Shown piece after piece: positions 60,356 to 64,000 of a stretch of 64,000 bases of DNA (its first letter is position 1; each line of letters begins with the position of its first letter). Location: NCBI GenBank assembly GCA_019022495.1, contig JAFEKR010000001.1, forward strand, positions 186,001 to 250,000. The letters are read 5' to 3'. The notes beneath the pieces are model-generated. The model was not told the DNA's origin and did no database searches. It was given only the letters and a program-made list of their open reading frames with translations. A program made the position numbers and the translations under genes. The stretch comes from Epichloe hybrida (Eukaryota; Ascomycota; Sordariomycetes; Hypocreales; Clavicipitaceae).

Positions 60356-63300
60356 GGGACCTTTTTAATTGGTTAGAGACCTCTTTAGCAGACCTTCTAA
60401 CATTAGATTCCCCTTCAAAAGTCAGAGAAATCATCAGTCATAGAGGTCTTTATTAGTCAGAGGTCTTGTTAGACAATAGATTAATTAATCTAATAATAAG
60501 GGACCTTTTTAATTAGTTAGAGACCCCTTTAGCAAACCTTCTAACATTAGATTCCCCTTTAAAAGTCAGAGGAATTATTAGTTAGAGAGGTCTTTAACGG
60601 TTAGAGGCCTCGTTAGATAATAGATTAATTAATCCGATAATAAGGGACCTTTTTAATTAGTTAGAGACCCCTTTAGCAGACGTTCTAACATTAGATTCCC
60701 CTTTAAAAGTCAGAGAAATTATTAGTTAGAGAGGTCTTTATTAGTTAGAGGTCTTATTAGATAGTTAGATTAATTAGTCTGTAATAAGGGACCTTTTTAA
60801 TTATTAGAGACCCCTTTAGCAGACCTTCTGACATTAGATTCCCCTTTAAAAGTCAGAGAAATCGTTAGTTAAAGAGGTCTTTATTAGTCAGAGGTCTTGT
60901 TAGATAGTTAGATTAATTAGTCTATAATAAGGGACCTTTTTAATCATTAGAGACCCCTTTAGCAGACCTTCTAACATTAGATTCCCCTTCAAAAGTCAGA
61001 GAAATCATTAGTTAGAGAGGTCTTTAATAGTCAGAGGTCTTGTCAGATAGTCTAATTAATTAATCCGACGATAAGAGACCCTTTCAATCATCAGAGACCC
61101 CTTTAGCAGACCTTCTAATATTAGATTCCCCTTTAAAAGTTAGAGAGGTCTTTAACGGTCAGAGGCCTCGTTAGATAATAGATTAATTAATCTAATAATA
61201 AGGGACCTTTTTAATTAGTTAGAGACCCCTTTAGCAAACGTTCTAACATTAGATTCCCCTTTAAAAGTCAGAGAAATTATTAGTTAGAGAGGTCTTTATT
61301 AGTTAGAGGTCTTATTAGATAGTTAGATTAATTAGTCTGTAATAAGGGACCTTTTTAATTATTAGAGACCCCTTTAGCAGACCTTCTGACATTAGATTCC
61401 CCTTTAAAAGTCAGAGAAATCGTTAGTTAAAGAGGTCTTTATTAGTTAGAGGTCTTGTTAGACAGTTAGATTAATTAGTCTATAATAAGGGACCTTTTTA
61501 ATCATTAGAGACCCCTTTAGCAGACCTTCTAACATTAGATTCCCCTTTAAAAGTTAGAGAAATCGTTAGTTAAAGAGGTCTTTATTAGTCAGAGGTCTTA
61601 TTAGATAGTTAGATTAATTAGTCTGTAATAAGCAGAGCTTTGCACTACACTACACTACAATATGTAGTATTTGTAGTGTAGTGTAGTATACTACATTACA
61701 CTATATACTACACTACACTACATACTACACTACAAGAGAATTTTTTTACTACACTACACTACATATAGTATTTTGTAGTATTTGTAGTAATATAATTACT
61801 TATAATTACTTATAATAGCTTATAATAGCTTATAATAGCTTATAATAGCTTATAATAGCTTATAATAGCTTATAATAGCTTATAATAACTTATAATAACT
61901 TATATATATTACTTATATTACTTATATTACTTATATAACTTAAAATATTATTAGTGTTAAAGTTTAATTAAAATTAAATAGTAAATAAATAACTTATATA
62001 TAAATATAAGTAAGTATAAGGAAATTACTATAAGAAAAGCTATACTTTTTAATTACTTAGTATTTTAAGGTTTTTAAAAATATTAATAAAATAAAATACT
62101 TTTCTTTTTTATGTTTTTTTAAAATAATAATAATAGTAATAATAATAGTAATAAACTTTAATATCTTTTTAAAAAAATTCTATAACTAATTAAAAAGTAT
62201 AAACTCTAACTAAGTAAAAGGTAACTATAAGGACCTACTTTAGACTTACTTTTACTAATACCTTTTTTTTCTAAGACTAAATTATAGAAAAAGCATAAAA
62301 GTTATAAGTAAGTAAAGGTATAATTAGTAAGACTCACTTATAAACCTACTTTTATTAATACCTTTTTTTCTAAGACTAGATTATAGAAAAAGCATAGAGG
62401 CTATTAGTAAATAAAAGTTATAGGTAATAAGACCTACTTATAGACCTACTTTTATTAATACCTCTTTTTTCTTAGACAAAATTTTAGAAAAAGCATAAAA
62501 GCTATTTATAGTAAAAGGTATAATTAATAGGACCTACTTTTAGACCTACTTTTTATAAATACTACTATTATAAGACTAGATTATAGAAATAAGTATTAAA
62601 GCTATAAGTAAGTAAATATATAACTAGTAGGACTTACTTAAGACCTACTTTTTTTTATAATAATATATAACTAAGTAAGCAAGCTAAAATTAGTCTAAGG
62701 TCTTAAACTTACTTTTAAAGCTTTTTTTTCTAATTTTAGTAATTAAGGAAAATATATTATATTTCTTTTTAATCTTTTAAAAATAAAACCCTAGCCCTTT
62801 TTTAAAAAGCTTTTTATAGGTTTTTTTTTTTTTCTAGCTTAAAATACCTAAAACTTAATATAATTATTATTTATAATTATAATAATAAAATAAAGGATAT
62901 AGCTTAGAAAACCCTTTATAATAAAAAGTAAAATAATCTCTTTATTATAAATAACTTATCTTTATAAATATAATATTATTAGATTTATTATTTATATATA
63001 ATAATAAATAATTTCTTTAGGGTAACTTAGATTTAAGTAAAAAAGTATTTTAAAATAAATTATAAATCTAATAAAAAGCTAGAAAAGTGAAACAACCTTT
63101 AAAGTTTAAGGAAAAGCTAGAGTTATATATAAATACTAAAAAATACTATAGTTAGCTACCCTATTCTTATTAAAAGCTTAATAGTTTAAATAAGTATAAA
63201 CTTTAAAGATTTATAACTAAATAACTAAATTCTAGTTAAAAAAAAGGCCTATATTAAATATATAAAGAAAAGTCTAAATAATATTATAAGATATTAATAT

Positions 63301-63840
63301 ACCTCACTTTTATTTTTACCCTTACACTACATGTAGTATTTGTAGTGTAGTGTAGTATTTACTACACTACACTACATACTACACTACATTACTATTTACT
63401 ACACTACACACTGCATAAAAAGTCAAAATACTATATTTACTACACTATATATAAAGCTCTGGTAATAAGGGACCTTTTTAATCATTAGAGACCCCTTTAG
63501 CAGACCTTTTAACATTAGATTTCCCTTTAAAAGTTAGAGAAATTATTAGTTAGAGAGGTCTTTATTAGTTAGAGGTCTCGTTAGATAGTTAGATTAATTA
63601 GTCTATAATAAGGGACCTTTTTAATCATTAGAGACCCCTTTAGTAAACCTTCTAATATTAGATTCCCCTTTAAAAGTCAGAGAAATCGTTAGTTAGAGAG
63701 GTCTTTATTAGTTAGAGGCCTCGTTAGTTATTAGAGACCCCTTTAGCAGACCTTCTAATATTAGATTCCCCTTCAAAAGTTAGAGGAATTATTAGTTAGA
63801 GAGGTCTTTAACGGTTAGAGGTCTTATTAGACAGTCTGAT
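60356..63840 (+). repeat. 144 bp tandem satellite-like array, about 11 units, split by a hAT-like element
   Basis: Units start at GGGACC in 60356, 60500, 60644, 60788, 60931, 61075 (as GAGACC), 61202, 61346 and 61489, then at 63468 and 63612. The spacing is 143-144 bp except one 127 bp unit. Shared unit pieces are AGAGACCCCTTTAGCAGACC, ACATTAGATTCCCCTTTAAA and GAGAGGTCTTTATTAGT. Units differ by C/T and G/A alternatives, as expected of RIP. No coding frame. Confidence 0.9.
61633..63461. mobile_element. hAT-like non-autonomous DNA transposon, 1.83 kb
   Basis: Short terminal inverted repeats CAGAGCTTT at 61633 and its reverse complement AAAGCTCTG at 63461, with an 8 bp target duplication GTAATAAG on both sides (61625-61632 and 63462-63469). 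8 bp duplications and a CAGAG start are typical of hAT elements. Both ends carry many copies of TAGTGTAGTGTAG or its complement, like subterminal transposase-binding repeats. The interior is AT-rich with no transposase frame. It holds CTTATAATAG decamer repeats (about 61796-61890) and about five copies of a roughly 100 bp unit containing GACCTACTTTTATTAATACC (about 62230-62660). Confidence 0.8.
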
Positions 63841-64000
63841 AATAAAAGACCTGATTTATTAAAGATTAAATTCAAAGGTTTAGCTGCTTACCTCCCTAAC
63901 GGATAGCTAAGCAAAACTAGGGTATTAAATTAGTTTAGGCTAGCTAGTAAGCTAGCTAGGGTAGGTTAGAAGGTTAAGAATCAGAAAAGGTCAGAAATTA
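63841..64000. other. Window end after the satellite array
   Basis: After the last degenerate array unit there is non-repetitive AT-rich sequence containing CCTCCCTAACGG, a motif also seen just after the candidate LTR at 60006 (CCTCCCTAACTG). No gene is visible before the window ends. Confidence 0.4.

Noticed and set aside
60356..63840. CRISPR-like or rDNA spacer array
   Set aside because: The 144 bp units are contiguous and show no rRNA sequence; satellite or retrotransposon leader is simpler.

Overview
The window looks like a chromosome arm of a filamentous ascomycete (Pezizomycotina, probably a Sordariomycete). The evidence is short 50-130 nt introns with GT..AG ends and CTAAC/CTGAC branch sites, fungal-type proteins, and a large transposon block with the C-to-T signature of repeat-induced point mutation (RIP). 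No species can be named from the sequence alone.

Positions 1-19,242 are ordinary, GC-balanced genic DNA. Clear genes are the mRNA export factor Rae1/Gle2 (407-1639, +), a two-exon hypothetical protein (2179-2935, -), a small two-exon hypothetical protein (6833-7336, -), a YFH7/uridine-kinase-like P-loop kinase (8558-9424, -), a PRELI/Ups-family lipid transfer protein (15293-15853, +) and an amino-acid permease (16746-18601, -). Three loci between them look broken. One is a conserved fungal gene at 4577-6438 interrupted by TAG, TAA and a frameshift. One is an AhpC/TSA-like (PRXL2-type) gene at 7513-8175 that has lost its C-terminal part. One is a methionine aminopeptidase 2 locus (10020-11162) whose first three metal-ligand regions are deleted or out of frame. 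A 1 kb, 12/9-nt minisatellite lies at 13.3-14.3 kb.

From 19,248 to the end the window is a nested transposon island, almost ORF-free from about 25.5 kb. Order of events read from target-site duplications (TSDs): copia element A (19248-24713, TSD GTTGC) lies beside an inverted, older, interrupted copy A' (starts 24823). Copia elements B (26075-32862, TSD AAAAA) and C (33447-46653, TSD CTTAT) inserted into A'. Gypsy element D (39012-45030, TSD ACTAA) inserted into C. Gypsy element E (from 47016, inverted) inserted into A'. A retroposon copy (50598-58216) entered E and was itself split by gypsy element F (50636-57487, TSD ACTAC). E is cut off at 59531 by a candidate 474 bp LTR. Beyond that lie a hairpin, 19 bp repeats and a 144 bp satellite array, which carries a 1.83 kb hAT-like element with an 8 bp TSD.

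The most unusual items are: (1) a short retroposon family in three copies (50, 410 and 762 bp) sharing one 3' end with a hairpin and A-rich tail, differing at the 5' end, and flanked by 14-16 bp TSDs; (2) RIP tracts that, in copia and gypsy elements alike, stop inside the outer part of the LTRs; (3) the non-autonomous hAT-like element with subterminal repeats inside a satellite array; (4) three decayed housekeeping-type genes in the flanking genic DNA.
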